DNA from: Mycoplasmatota bacterium
GTDB taxonomy: Bacteria > Bacillota_I > Bacilli_A > Acholeplasmatales > Acholeplasmataceae
DNA length: 64,000 nt
Assembly (NCBI GenBank): GCA_024650045.1
Contig: JANKMU010000001.1
Location: 62,001-126,000 of the forward strand
Reading direction: 5' to 3'
In this document: positions 1-8,075 of the stretch, one piece after another
Layout of the letters: every line of letters begins with the position of its first letter
Position numbering within the stretch: position 1 is the first letter of the stretch
Notes under the pieces: generated by a model
Seen by the model: the letters and a program-made list of their open reading frames with translations, nothing else
Databases searched by the model: none
Told to the model about the DNA's origin: nothing
Program-made: the position numbers and the translations under genes

Positions 1-1090
1 AATTGCATTAAAGAATTTGGGCATAGAAAAGGATCTTTTAGTCATGGGACCCGATTGTGGAACTGCAATCATTAATGGTAAAGGATTGTGTTTTGCCAAT
101 CAAGTCAATAAAGGAAACATTGGATTAGTAGCAGCAAGTGGTACTGGATTACAAGAAGTAACTGTTATTATTGATAGATTTGGTGGAGGTATTACACAAG
201 CTATTGGTGTTGGTGGACGTGATTTATCAAAAGATGTGGGTGGAAAAATGATGTTAAAGGGTATTGATGCCCTAGTTGAAGATGAAAATACAGAAGTCAT
301 CGTTTTGATTAGTAAACCACCTCATCAGTCTGTTTTAGATAAAATTTTGGATAAGTTAAAGACAATTAAAAAACCAGTTGTTTTATGCCTTTTAGATGCT
401 AAAGTTGATATTGAATTGAAACATGTTCATTTCACATCAACTTTAACCGAAGGAGCTCAAAAAGCATTAGAACTGATTGGAATAGAAACAATGGATCTAT
501 TATCAATAGATGATGAAACTAGAAATTTAATCAAAAATGAACGTAAACAATTAGCAAAAGGGCAAGACAAGGTTAAAGGATTATTTTGTGGTGGCACATT
601 AACTTCTGAGGCATTGAGCATATTGAGAACTGATTTAAAAGATATAACAAGTAATGTAGCAAAGAAGGATCATGAAAAAATGAAAGATCCTAAGAAAAGT
701 TCTGGTCATAATCTAGTGGATTTAGGTGACGATATATTCACTCAAGGTAAGCCACATCCAATGATTGAACCAATGATTAGACTAGATCGAATTCTAGAAG
801 AAGCTAAACTAAAAGAAACAGCTGTTATTCTACTAGATTTTGAATTAGGATTAGGTTCTCATGAGGATCCAGTAGGCGTCACCATTGAAGCACTTGATGA
901 AGCTAAACAAATTGCTAAAGAACAAGATAGATATTTAAGTATAGTAGCATATGTTTGTGGGACAAACAAGGACCATCAAGGCCTGGAAAGATCAGAGCAA
1001 TTATTAAAAGAACATGGTGTCATTGTGGCAAAAACTAATGCACATGCAGCCATGATTGCTAAACATATTGTAGGAGGTGTGTTTAAGTGA
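1..1090 (+). CDS. fdrA: FdrA/AllF-like subunit of oxamate carbamoyltransferase (5' end outside window)
   Basis: The reading frame is open from base 2, so the N-terminus lies off the window; about 362 codons are present against roughly 555 aa for E. coli FdrA. It has the succinyl-CoA-synthetase-like fold signatures of FdrA: GPDCGTAI near the start, then GNIGLVAASGTGLQEV. In E. coli FdrA (AllF), YlbE (AllG) and YlbF (AllH) form oxamate carbamoyltransferase, which makes carbamoyl phosphate and oxamate from oxalurate in allantoin breakdown. The stop overlaps the next start by 4 bp, and a YlbE homologue and a carbamate kinase follow, the same neighbourhood as in E. coli. AllH (DUF2877) would be expected just upstream, out of view. 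An in-window TTG at 17 is not the real start. Confidence 0.88.
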   Translation, partial: IALKNLGIEKDLLVMGPDCGTAIINGKGLCFANQVNKGNIGLVAASGTGLQEVTVIIDRFGGGITQAIGVGGRDLSKDVGGKMMLKGIDALVEDENTEVIVLISKPPHQSVLDKILDKLKTIKKPVVLCLLDAKVDIELKHVHFTSTLTEGAQKALELIGIETMDLLSIDDETRNLIKNERKQLAKGQDKVKGLFCGGTLTSEALSILRTDLKDITSNVAKKDHEKMKDPKKSSGHNLVDLGDDIFTQGKPHPMIEPMIRLDRILEEAKLKETAVILLDFELGLGSHEDPVGVTIEALDEAKQIAKEQDRYLSIVAYVCGTNKDHQGLERSEQLLKEHGVIVAKTNAHAAMIAKHIVGGVFK

Positions 1091-2502
1091 GTACTAAACA
1101 ATTATTTAATGAAGAGCTAAGAGTTGTAAATATCGGATCTCCTTCATTTAAAAAAGACTATGATACACAAAATATTGATTATGTTCATCTTGAATGGAAA
1201 CCTCCAGCATCAGGTAATATTAAATTGATTAAACTGTTAGATCAAATATATCCTATGAAAGAACTTATTGAAAAAGCTAATGAGGAAGTTGTCGAAAAAA
1301 TTAAAACAGCTGAAGCTAAACTAATAGGCGTACAAAAAGCAATTGATGTTATTCCTAAAATGACAAATCATACGATACTACATTCAGGACCACCTATCAA
1401 ATTTGATAAAATGGCTGGGCCAATGAGAGGTGCAATTATTGGAGCACTTATTTATGAAGGGTTAGCAAAAGATCAAGATGAAGCAACTAAACTCGCAAAA
1501 TCTGGAAAGATTATTTTTGATAGTGCACATCATCATCAGGCTGTTGGACCAATGGCAGGTGTTATTTCACCATCTATGCCTGTCCACATCTTATATAACG
1601 AAATCCACGAAAATTATAGCTATTGCACAATAAATGAAGGTTTAGGAAAAGTATTAAGATATGGTGCTAACAGTAAAGAAGTTATAGAACGATTGAAGTT
1701 TATCGAAAAAACAGTTATGCCTGTACTTAATCAAGCCATAAAACTAGCAGAAGGAATTGATGTTAAATCAATCATCACTCAAGCACTACACATGGGCGAT
1801 GAATGCCATAATAGAAACAAAGCATCATCCGCAATTTTCTTAAGAGAAATCGCAAGTTATATTGTTCAAACCGATTATTCAAACGAAGAAAAACAAAAAA
1901 CGATTGAGTTCATTAAAAATAATGAACATTACTTTTTGAATTTATCAATGCCGTACTGTAAACTCGCATTAGACAGTGCAAGAAATACAAAGTATTCAAC
2001 AGTGTTAATAGCAATGAGTAGAAATGGTGTAGTTTTCGGAATTCAATTGGCACATAGTGATGAATGGTTTACTGCACCAGCAAATTATGTAAAAGGTTTA
2101 ATGTTCCCTGGTTTTAAAGAAGATGATGCTGCACCAGATATCGGTGATAGTTCAATTACTGAGACTTGCGGAATAGGAGGATTTGCTATGGGTGGAGCAC
2201 CAGCAATTGTTCAATTTGTAGGAGGTGCTGTCAAGCAAGCCTTTGACTACTCAAAAGAAATGCATGAAATTACAACTGGAAAACACCAAGTGTTCACATT
2301 ACCACCATTAGACTTTATGCAAACAGCATTAGGGATTGATATGGTTAAGGTTATCGATACTGGTATATTACCAATTATTAATACAGGTATGGCACATAAA
2401 AAAGCAGGTGTCGGTCAAGTTGGGGCAGGGTTAGTAAATCCACCAATGGAGTGTTTTGAAAAAGCACTTGAAAGTTTTTCTAAATCAATCATGAAGGAGT
2501 AA
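1087..2502 (+). CDS. YlbE/AllG-like DUF1116 protein, oxamate carbamoyltransferase subunit
   Basis: The 471-aa protein matches the DUF1116 (YlbE) family, which sits beside FdrA. Family-like blocks include the HSGPPIKFDKMAGPMRGA segment, the AHHHQAVGPMAGVISPSMP segment, and the Gly-rich ITETCGIGGFAMGGAPAIV region near residue 360. E. coli YlbE is about 420 aa. The start is GTG, overlapping the fdrA stop by 4 bp, so the two are probably translationally coupled. The role in carbamoyl transfer from oxalurate comes from the AllFGH assignment in E. coli and is not proven by motifs here. Confidence 0.87.
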   Translation: MSTKQLFNEELRVVNIGSPSFKKDYDTQNIDYVHLEWKPPASGNIKLIKLLDQIYPMKELIEKANEEVVEKIKTAEAKLIGVQKAIDVIPKMTNHTILHSGPPIKFDKMAGPMRGAIIGALIYEGLAKDQDEATKLAKSGKIIFDSAHHHQAVGPMAGVISPSMPVHILYNEIHENYSYCTINEGLGKVLRYGANSKEVIERLKFIEKTVMPVLNQAIKLAEGIDVKSIITQALHMGDECHNRNKASSAIFLREIASYIVQTDYSNEEKQKTIEFIKNNEHYFLNLSMPYCKLALDSARNTKYSTVLIAMSRNGVVFGIQLAHSDEWFTAPANYVKGLMFPGFKEDDAAPDIGDSSITETCGIGGFAMGGAPAIVQFVGGAVKQAFDYSKEMHEITTGKHQVFTLPPLDFMQTALGIDMVKVIDTGILPIINTGMAHKKAGVGQVGAGLVNPPMECFEKALESFSKSIMKE

Positions 2503-2506
2503 AAAA

Positions 2507-3439
2507 ATGAAAATATTAGTTGCATTAGGTGGTAATGCTTTAGGTGATACGCCAACAGAGCAGTTAGCACTTGTTAAACACGCATCACAAAGTATCGCAG
2601 ATTTAATACAAGATGGACATCATGTCACTATTGTTCATGGAAATGGACCTCAAGTAGGCATGATTCAAAGTGCATTTGAAGTTAGTAAAGAAACAAAGAA
2701 AACGGATTATTTAATGCCACTTCCTGAATGTGGAGCTATGAGTCAAGGTTATATTGGATACCATTTGCAAAATGGTATATATAATGCTCTAAAAGAAAGA
2801 AATATCAACAAACAAGTTGTCACTGTAGTCACACAGACGCTTGTTGATGTAAAAGATCCAGCATTTAAAAACCCATCCAAACCCATTGGCAAGTTTTATA
2901 AAAAAGAAGAAGCAGATTTGATGATAAAAGAAACTGGATTGTCAATGGTCGAAGATTCAGGTAGAGGATATCGCTTAGTTGTTCCAAGTCCTAAGCCAAT
3001 TGATATCATCGAAAAAGATGTCATTCAGACCTTAATTGACAACAATCACGTAGTTATTGCATCGGGTGGAGGAGGTATACCTGTTATTCAAAAAGACACA
3101 CTCGTTGGGGTCAACGCAGTTATTGATAAAGACTTAAGCAGTTCTAAGCTTGCCGAACTAATCAGAGCGGATATTTTTGTTATCTTAACAGCGGTGAACA
3201 AAGTAGCGATAAATTTTGGTACACCACAACAAAAAGACTTATCAAAGATATCAGTTAAAGAAGCAAAAAACTATATAAAGACAGGTGAGTTTGGTAAAGG
3301 TAGTATGGAGCCAAAAGTTCATGCTGCAATCAGTTTTGTAGAACATAACCCAAATGGGAAAGCTATTATAGCGAGTCTTGAAGAAGCTGCTTTGGCAATT
3401 AAAGGAGAGTCAGGAACTGAAATATATGTAGGAGAATAA
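2507..3439 (+). CDS. arcC: Carbamate kinase
   Basis: The 310-aa protein is the usual length for carbamate kinase. It opens with the nucleotide-binding ALGGNALG motif, then has VHGNGPQVG near residue 45, ASGGGGIPV near 185 and the lysine-containing DKDLSSSKLAE segment near 207. The enzyme converts carbamoyl phosphate and ADP into ATP, ammonia and CO2. It starts 4 bp after the DUF1116 gene behind an AAGGAG ribosome site, and a hairpin terminator follows. In this context it corresponds to AllK rather than an arginine-deiminase ArcC; no arcA or arcB is nearby. Confidence 0.93.
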   Translation: MKILVALGGNALGDTPTEQLALVKHASQSIADLIQDGHHVTIVHGNGPQVGMIQSAFEVSKETKKTDYLMPLPECGAMSQGYIGYHLQNGIYNALKERNINKQVVTVVTQTLVDVKDPAFKNPSKPIGKFYKKEEADLMIKETGLSMVEDSGRGYRLVVPSPKPIDIIEKDVIQTLIDNNHVVIASGGGGIPVIQKDTLVGVNAVIDKDLSSSKLAELIRADIFVILTAVNKVAINFGTPQQKDLSKISVKEAKNYIKTGEFGKGSMEPKVHAAISFVEHNPNGKAIIASLEEAALAIKGESGTEIYVGE

Positions 3440-3442
3440 ATG

Positions 3443-3463
3443 AAAGGCGATTATCGCCTTTTT
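3443..3463 (+). terminator. Intrinsic terminator after the carbamate kinase gene
   Basis: An 8-bp perfect stem (AAAGGCGA/TCGCCTTT) with a TTA loop runs into further T residues. It separates the carbamoyl-transferase operon from upp, though upp starts only 17 bp later, so read-through is possible. Confidence 0.8.
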
Positions 3464-3479
3464 CAAGGAGGAAGAAAAT

Positions 3480-4103
3480 ATGCCATTTCAAGTATTTAAC
3501 CATCCACTTATGAAACATAAAATGACAATTATTAGGAATAAGGATTGTGGGACAAAAATGTTTAGAGAGGTTGTAGAAGAACTTTCAGCACTTATGGTTT
3601 TTGAAATCAGCAGAGAATTGCCGCTTAAGACTGTTGATGTTGAAACTCCAATAGCAAAAACCAAAGGATACGAGCTAGCCCAAGACATCGTTATTGTACC
3701 GATATTACGTGCAGGTCTTGGTATGACACAAGGTATACAAAATCTCATTCCATCATTAAAAATTGCCCACGTAGGTATGTATAGGGATCCGGATACACTT
3801 ATACCACATGTTTATTATGCAAAGTTTCCAGGGAATATCAAAACAGCAAAAACATTTATACTAGATCCTTTATTAGCAACTGGTGGAAGTGTTCTAAGAA
3901 CTATTGATTTTCTCAAAGAAAAAGGTGTTCAAGATATTACAGTTTTATCAATTATCGGTGTCATGCAAGGTATTAATAAAATACTAGAGGAACATCCAGA
4001 TGTCAATATTTATTTAATAGCTCTAGATGAGAAACTTAATGATCATGCATACATTGTTCCTGGATTAGGAGATGCGGGAGACCGTCTGTTTGGAACGAAA
4101 TAA
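3480..4103 (+). CDS. upp: Uracil phosphoribosyltransferase
   Basis: The 207-aa protein is full length for Upp, which makes UMP from uracil and PRPP in pyrimidine salvage. Visible signatures are NHPLMKHKMTIIRNKDC at the N-terminus, VPILRAGLGM near residue 75, the PRPP loop region DPLLATGGSVLRTIDFLK near 130, and the C-terminal PGLGDAGDRLFGT. The start has the ribosome site CAAGGAGGAAG a few bases upstream. It lies between two terminators and may be monocistronic. Confidence 0.97.
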   Translation: MPFQVFNHPLMKHKMTIIRNKDCGTKMFREVVEELSALMVFEISRELPLKTVDVETPIAKTKGYELAQDIVIVPILRAGLGMTQGIQNLIPSLKIAHVGMYRDPDTLIPHVYYAKFPGNIKTAKTFILDPLLATGGSVLRTIDFLKEKGVQDITVLSIIGVMQGINKILEEHPDVNIYLIALDEKLNDHAYIVPGLGDAGDRLFGTK

Positions 4104-4135
4104 GAACTTCAATAAATAGATGATTTTATTATGTA

Positions 4136-4180
4136 AAAACGACAAGTTTCCACATTTTCCACATGGAAACTTGTTGTTTT
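4136..4180. terminator. Long inverted repeat between upp and the lacI-type gene
   Basis: A 17-bp inverted repeat with one wobble pair (AAAACGACAAGTTTCCA against TGGAAACTTGTTGTTTT) and an 11-nt loop. A-rich and T-rich flanks let it end transcription in either direction; its likely job is to terminate upp. Its right arm contains the -35 of the next promoter, so a role as an operator for the adjacent LacI regulator is possible. Confidence 0.7.
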
Positions 4181-4199
4181 CATGTTTATTGTATATAAT
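4171..4199 (+). promoter_or_regulatory. Predicted promoter of the lacI-type regulator gene
   Basis: TTGTTG (4171-4176), a 17-bp spacer and a perfect TATAAT (4194-4199), about 22 bp ahead of the regulator start. The -35 lies inside the right arm of the preceding inverted repeat. Confidence 0.6.
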
Positions 4200-4221
4200 A
4201 CTTATTAAGAGGTGACTGAAT

Positions 4222-5202
4222 ATGGCAAGTATTATAGATGTAGCGAAAAAAGCAGGTGTTGGGATTGCTACTGTCTCAAGAACTATAAACAATTCTGGAT
4301 ATGTAAAAAAAGAGACCAGAGAGAAAATTGAAAGAATCATCAAAGAAGTGGGTTATGTTCCAAATGAAATCGCCAGAAGTATGACATTGCAGAAAAACAA
4401 TATTGTAGCTTTTATTCTACCCAATAGTACACATCTATTTTTTGGTGAGCTTCTATATTATGTAGAAGAAGAATTGTATAATCAGGGTTTTAAGATGATG
4501 ATATGTAACTCTAGTATGCAAACCGAAAAAGATTTATCATATATTGATTTACTTAAAAAAAATAGAGTTGATGCCATTATACTTCTTACGAATAATGATG
4601 TCGAATCTCAACTAGATAAAAGATTGCCTATTGTATCATTTGACAGAAAATTTGATGGAGTTCCCTTCGTATCGAGCGATAATCACGCTGGTGGTGTTAT
4701 GGCTGCCAAACATTTGATTAAAAAAGGGTGCAAAAATATAATGTTTATCGGTGACGACGCACAAGGTTTACATACTAATGTCTCAACAGAGGTTAGCAAA
4801 AGACGAATTGGATTTTTGGAAGAACTAAAAAGAAATGGTATTGATAAAGTAATAAATATTGAATACCCTTTGGGAAATTATATATACATACCAGACTATG
4901 TACACGAACTAATTCAATCCCACCCCGAAGTTGATGGTATATTCTGTATCAGTGATGCTGTAGCTGCAGAAGTAATTCTAAACCTTGAAAAAAATGGAAA
5001 AAAAATCCCAGAGGATGTAAAAGTTATAGGGTTTGATGGAGGAAGATCGTTCATTAATTTAGGAAAAAGAATAACGAGTATTGGTCAATCTCCAAAGTTG
5101 ATTGCTGAAGCCATCTCAGAAATAATCGTCAAATATTATTTAAAAGAAAAAGTAGAAAATATAATTGTTCCAGTTTACTTCCAAAATGGAGACACGGCAT
5201 GA
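4222..5202 (+). CDS. LacI/GalR-family transcriptional regulator of the disaccharide locus
   Basis: The 326-aa protein has the N-terminal LacI helix-turn-helix (IIDVAKKAGVGIATVSRTIN, then the hinge region YVPNEIARSM near residue 48) and a periplasmic-binding-like sensor domain with VDAIILL, GGVMAAKHLI and GVDGIFCISD-like segments. It is predicted to bind palindromes in the promoter just downstream of its own gene and to leave DNA when a sugar or sugar phosphate binds. The ribosome site is AAGAGGTG. Its stop codon sits in the loop of a terminator hairpin. The inducer cannot be read from sequence. Confidence 0.93.
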   Translation: MASIIDVAKKAGVGIATVSRTINNSGYVKKETREKIERIIKEVGYVPNEIARSMTLQKNNIVAFILPNSTHLFFGELLYYVEEELYNQGFKMMICNSSMQTEKDLSYIDLLKKNRVDAIILLTNNDVESQLDKRLPIVSFDRKFDGVPFVSSDNHAGGVMAAKHLIKKGCKNIMFIGDDAQGLHTNVSTEVSKRRIGFLEELKRNGIDKVINIEYPLGNYIYIPDYVHELIQSHPEVDGIFCISDAVAAEVILNLEKNGKKIPEDVKVIGFDGGRSFINLGKRITSIGQSPKLIAEAISEIIVKYYLKEKVENIIVPVYFQNGDTA

Positions 5203-5215
5203 CCGTGTTTTTTTT
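5192..5215 (+). terminator. Terminator overlapping the end of the regulator gene
   Basis: Stem ACACGG/CCGTGT with a CATGA loop containing the TGA stop, followed by seven further T residues. It isolates the regulator from the transporter operon. Confidence 0.8.
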
Positions 5216-5218
5216 GAA

Positions 5219-5247
5219 TTGACAGCGCTTTCAAGAGGTGATATAAT
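5219..5247 (+). promoter_or_regulatory. Consensus promoter with overlapping LacI-type operator O1
   Basis: TTGACA (5219-5224), a 17-bp spacer and TATAAT (5242-5247), a perfect sigma-A-type promoter for the sugar operon. The -35 and the start of the spacer form TTGACAGCGCTTTCAA (5219-5234), a 16-bp palindrome with one broken pair and the central GCGC typical of LacI/CcpA operators. A repressor bound here would block RNA polymerase directly. Confidence 0.8.
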
Positions 5248-5260
5248 ATCTATAACAACA

Positions 5261-5276
5261 ATGGAAAGGTTTTCAT
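5261..5276 (+). promoter_or_regulatory. Putative operator O2
   Basis: ATGGAAAGGTTTTCAT is an imperfect palindrome of the ATG-AAA--TTT-CAT form. The same 19-bp sequence (with the following AAA) recurs exactly at 5326-5344. It lies in the leader just after the predicted transcription start. Confidence 0.55.
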
Positions 5277-5325
5277 AAAGAAATTATAGTTATCTTTTTA
5301 TGAGACCTGTTTATTATATTAAAGT

Positions 5326-5341
5326 ATGGAAAGGTTTTCAT
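5326..5341 (+). promoter_or_regulatory. Putative operator O3, exact copy of O2
   Basis: A second identical ATGGAAAGGTTTTCAT, 65 bp after O2 and just ahead of the preferred start of the first permease gene. Three palindromes around one promoter would suit DNA looping by a LacI-type dimer or tetramer. Confidence 0.55.
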
Positions 5342-5359
5342 AAAATATTAGGGGTGCTT

Positions 5360-6520
5360 ATGAAATCTACTGAAAAGAGTAAAAGAGCATTAATTAACAA
5401 CCGTTATTTGCTTAACTCACTTAAAAATTTGCCTAAACTTGTATCACTCATTATTATAACGTTTTTTGTTATTCTATCACTTCCGGTTGTTGCTTTAATT
5501 AAATTAATAGTTAGATTTAAAAATCCTGAATTTATGCGCTTTCGTGTAATTAAAAAAAGAAATTATATATCAACTTATATACTTAATGAATGGTATGGTG
5601 AAAAAGAAAGAGCGCAATCTAGACGTGTTTTTGTCTATTTCTTATTTCCAGCCCTTTTTTCCTTTGTTTTATTTGTCATCTTTCCATTTGTACATGGTGT
5701 TTTTTTGTCATTTACGAATTGGGATGGTTTAAACACTGGAAGAGAAGAGTTCGTAGGATTGTTGAATTATCAGACAATTTTTTCAGATCTAAGATTCATG
5801 TACTCTCTTTATAGAACTATACTTTATTCGGTATTGAATATTTTTGCTATTAATTTAGTTGCTTTTGGGTTAGCTCTTTTAGTAACCCAAAAACTGAAAT
5901 TTAAAAATGTATATAGAGCAGGTTTCTTTATGCCTAATCTAATTGGTGGATTGGTCTTGGGTTATATTTGGCAGTTTATTTTTAACAGAGCAGTGACAAC
6001 ATTCGGACCCGCATGGCAAACATCATTATTGGTGAACGGAACGACGGCTTTATTCGCATTAATCTTTGTAGTAACATGGCAATATGCAGGTTATATAATG
6101 ATGATTTATATTGCAGCAATACAAAACATTCCAGAAGACTTAATTGAAGCTGCAACCATAGATGGAGCAAACGCATTACAAAGATTGAAATCTATAACAT
6201 TTCCGATGGTTGCACAAGCATTTACTGTTGCAATGTTTTTGACTTTAATTACATCATTCAAACAATATGATACAGTTGTCTCATTGACTCAAGGTGGACC
6301 ACCGGAATTAATGCCAGTATGGTTTGGGAATCTATTTGGAGCATCCAGTCAAATCCCGGTAAATTCCACTTCATTAGTCTCCATGAACATTTTCCAAACA
6401 GCATTTACTAACTATGAGTTGGGAATCGGGCAGTCAAAAGCTATTATATTTTTCGTATTTTTATTAATTATCTCACTCTTACAGGTTTACTACAATAAGA
6501 GAAAGGAGATAGAATTATGA
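5360..6520 (+). CDS. ABC sugar transporter permease, MalF type
   Basis: Integral membrane subunit of a carbohydrate ABC importer (CUT1 family). The EAA loop is visible near residue 255 (EDLIEAATIDGANALQRLKSITFP). There are about seven hydrophobic segments; one at residues 27-48 precedes the usual six, and the core begins with FLFPALFSFVLFVIFPFVHG. The start at 5360 is preferred over an in-frame ATG at 5300: 5360 has the ribosome site TTAGGGGTG, while 5300 has none and would place operator O3 inside the gene. The gene overlaps the next permease by 4 bp. No ATPase is encoded here, so a shared MsmX-type ATPase elsewhere is likely. Confidence 0.9.
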   Translation: MKSTEKSKRALINNRYLLNSLKNLPKLVSLIIITFFVILSLPVVALIKLIVRFKNPEFMRFRVIKKRNYISTYILNEWYGEKERAQSRRVFVYFLFPALFSFVLFVIFPFVHGVFLSFTNWDGLNTGREEFVGLLNYQTIFSDLRFMYSLYRTILYSVLNIFAINLVAFGLALLVTQKLKFKNVYRAGFFMPNLIGGLVLGYIWQFIFNRAVTTFGPAWQTSLLVNGTTALFALIFVVTWQYAGYIMMIYIAAIQNIPEDLIEAATIDGANALQRLKSITFPMVAQAFTVAMFLTLITSFKQYDTVVSLTQGGPPELMPVWFGNLFGASSQIPVNSTSLVSMNIFQTAFTNYELGIGQSKAIIFFVFLLIISLLQVYYNKRKEIEL

Positions 6521-7410
6521 CAAAAAACGTGAAAATGAAGAAAAGTAAACATTTTGTCTCCAAAAAGATATTAATAATTCTACTTGAAGTGTTTTCAATT
6601 GCTTTGTTAATGGCTTTCTTTTTTCCTTTCTTCTTAGTTATTGTTAATTCTGCAAAACCGATGTCAGAGATTCGTTTAAGACCATTAACTATGCCAGATA
6701 ATTGGAGTAATCTTTATTATAATTTTATTGAGATTTTAGGTAGAAGAAATGTTGATTATTTTAGATCATTCTTTAATTCAGTGATTATCACTACAACAAG
6801 TTTGGTTGCAATAGGAATATCTAGTGCAATGGCTGCTTGGGTTTTAGTGAGAACTAAAACGAAATTATCTTTTTGGATTTTTATGTTTTTCTTAGCCGGA
6901 ATGGTTATTCCATTTCAAGTTGTTATGTTACCGCTCACTAGATTGCTACAGACACTAAGGAATCAAACAGGAATCCCATTTAAAGATACTTTTCATGGTG
7001 TTGTTCTAGCTTATGTAGGGTTTGGTGCACCACTGTCAATTTTCTTATTTCACGGCTTTATTAAGTCGATTCCAGTAGACATTGAGGAAGCTGCGATTAT
7101 TGATGGGTGTAGTAAGGCGCAGGTGTTCTTCAAAGTTGTATTACCTATTTTAAAACCAATCTTTGTAACTTTGTTGGTTCTAAATGGTATGTGGATTTGG
7201 AATGACTATTTGTTACCAGTCCTAGTAATTGGTCTTGGTGGAGATATGAAAACTTTGCCATTATCAGTCGCAAATCTTGCAGGAAATTACGAGAAGGAAT
7301 GGGGACTTATTTTAACTGCTGTATTAATGGCAGCTTTGCCAATATTAATCATGTTCTTCTTTGCTCAAAAACATATTATTAGAGGAATGACGTCAGGGGC
7401 GATTAAGTAG
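6517..7410 (+). CDS. ABC sugar transporter permease, MalG type
   Basis: The 297-aa protein has six predicted membrane segments and the EAA loop (PVDIEEAAIIDGCSKAQVFFKV) near residue 190, plus the conserved C-terminal RGMTSGAIK of MalG-type permeases. It pairs with the MalF-type subunit to form the pore. The ribosome site GAAAGGAGAT lies in the end of the upstream gene. It overlaps the next gene by one base. Confidence 0.92.
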   Translation: MTKNVKMKKSKHFVSKKILIILLEVFSIALLMAFFFPFFLVIVNSAKPMSEIRLRPLTMPDNWSNLYYNFIEILGRRNVDYFRSFFNSVIITTTSLVAIGISSAMAAWVLVRTKTKLSFWIFMFFLAGMVIPFQVVMLPLTRLLQTLRNQTGIPFKDTFHGVVLAYVGFGAPLSIFLFHGFIKSIPVDIEEAAIIDGCSKAQVFFKVVLPILKPIFVTLLVLNGMWIWNDYLLPVLVIGLGGDMKTLPLSVANLAGNYEKEWGLILTAVLMAALPILIMFFFAQKHIIRGMTSGAIK

Positions 7411-8075
7411 TGAGAAAAAAACTTATTATAATTGATTTGGATGGTGTTATAACTTCAACAACTGATGAACACTTTAGTGCTTGGGTATTATTGTTCAAAA
7501 AATACTTCGGTATTCGTCTAGACTCGAACCTTGAGACATACGTCAAAGGTGTATCTAGAATAAAATCATTGGAGATATTACTTGAAAAGTCAGGAATCCA
7601 AGTTGAAAGTCAAAAAATAATAAATAAGATGGCGCAAGAGAAAAACAAAATCTATCGAGAACTTATTTCAGATTTTAATGAAACAAGATTAATGCCTGGA
7701 GTTGTACGGTTTTTAGAATATTTAAGGAATAAAGGTTTAAAAATAGCTTTGGGAAGTGCATCGAAAAATGGAACATTTTTGCTTGATAAACTAAAAATTG
7801 AATCATTTTTTGATTTTATTGTTGACCCAAGCTTGTTAAAAAGTAAACCTCATCCAGATATATTTTTGACAGCTATGAACCATTTTGATTTAGAACCAGA
7901 AGAATGTATAGGTATTGAAGATGCTATTTCAGGTGTTGAAGCTATTAAAAAAGCGAATATGTATGCAATAGGCATTGGTCCAGAAAAACTTGATCGAGCT
8001 GATTGGCAAATTAAGGATTTATCACACATGGACTACGAAAAATTAGAGGAGATTGTAGAGGGAGCAAATGACTAA
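7410..8075 (+). CDS. pgmB: Beta-phosphoglucomutase (HAD superfamily)
   Basis: The 221-aa HAD hydrolase-fold protein has the catalytic DLDGVIT motif at residues 9-15 (nucleophile and acid/base Asp), the GSASKNG motif near 115, and KSKPHPDIFL and GIEDAISGVEAIKKA motifs typical of PgmB. The enzyme turns beta-glucose 1-phosphate into glucose 6-phosphate. That is the product of inverting GH65 phosphorylases, and the GH65 gene overlaps by 8 bp immediately downstream. The start is GTG, reusing the last base of the previous stop codon. Confidence 0.9.
   Translation: MRKKLIIIDLDGVITSTTDEHFSAWVLLFKKYFGIRLDSNLETYVKGVSRIKSLEILLEKSGIQVESQKIINKMAQEKNKIYRELISDFNETRLMPGVVRFLEYLRNKGLKIALGSASKNGTFLLDKLKIESFFDFIVDPSLLKSKPHPDIFLTAMNHFDLEPEECIGIEDAISGVEAIKKANMYAIGIGPEKLDRADWQIKDLSHMDYEKLEEIVEGAND

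Noticed and set aside
5300-5359. Upstream ATG for the MalF-type permease
   Set aside because: No ribosome site, and it would place an exact copy of a palindromic operator inside the coding region; ATG 5360 has a good ribosome site.
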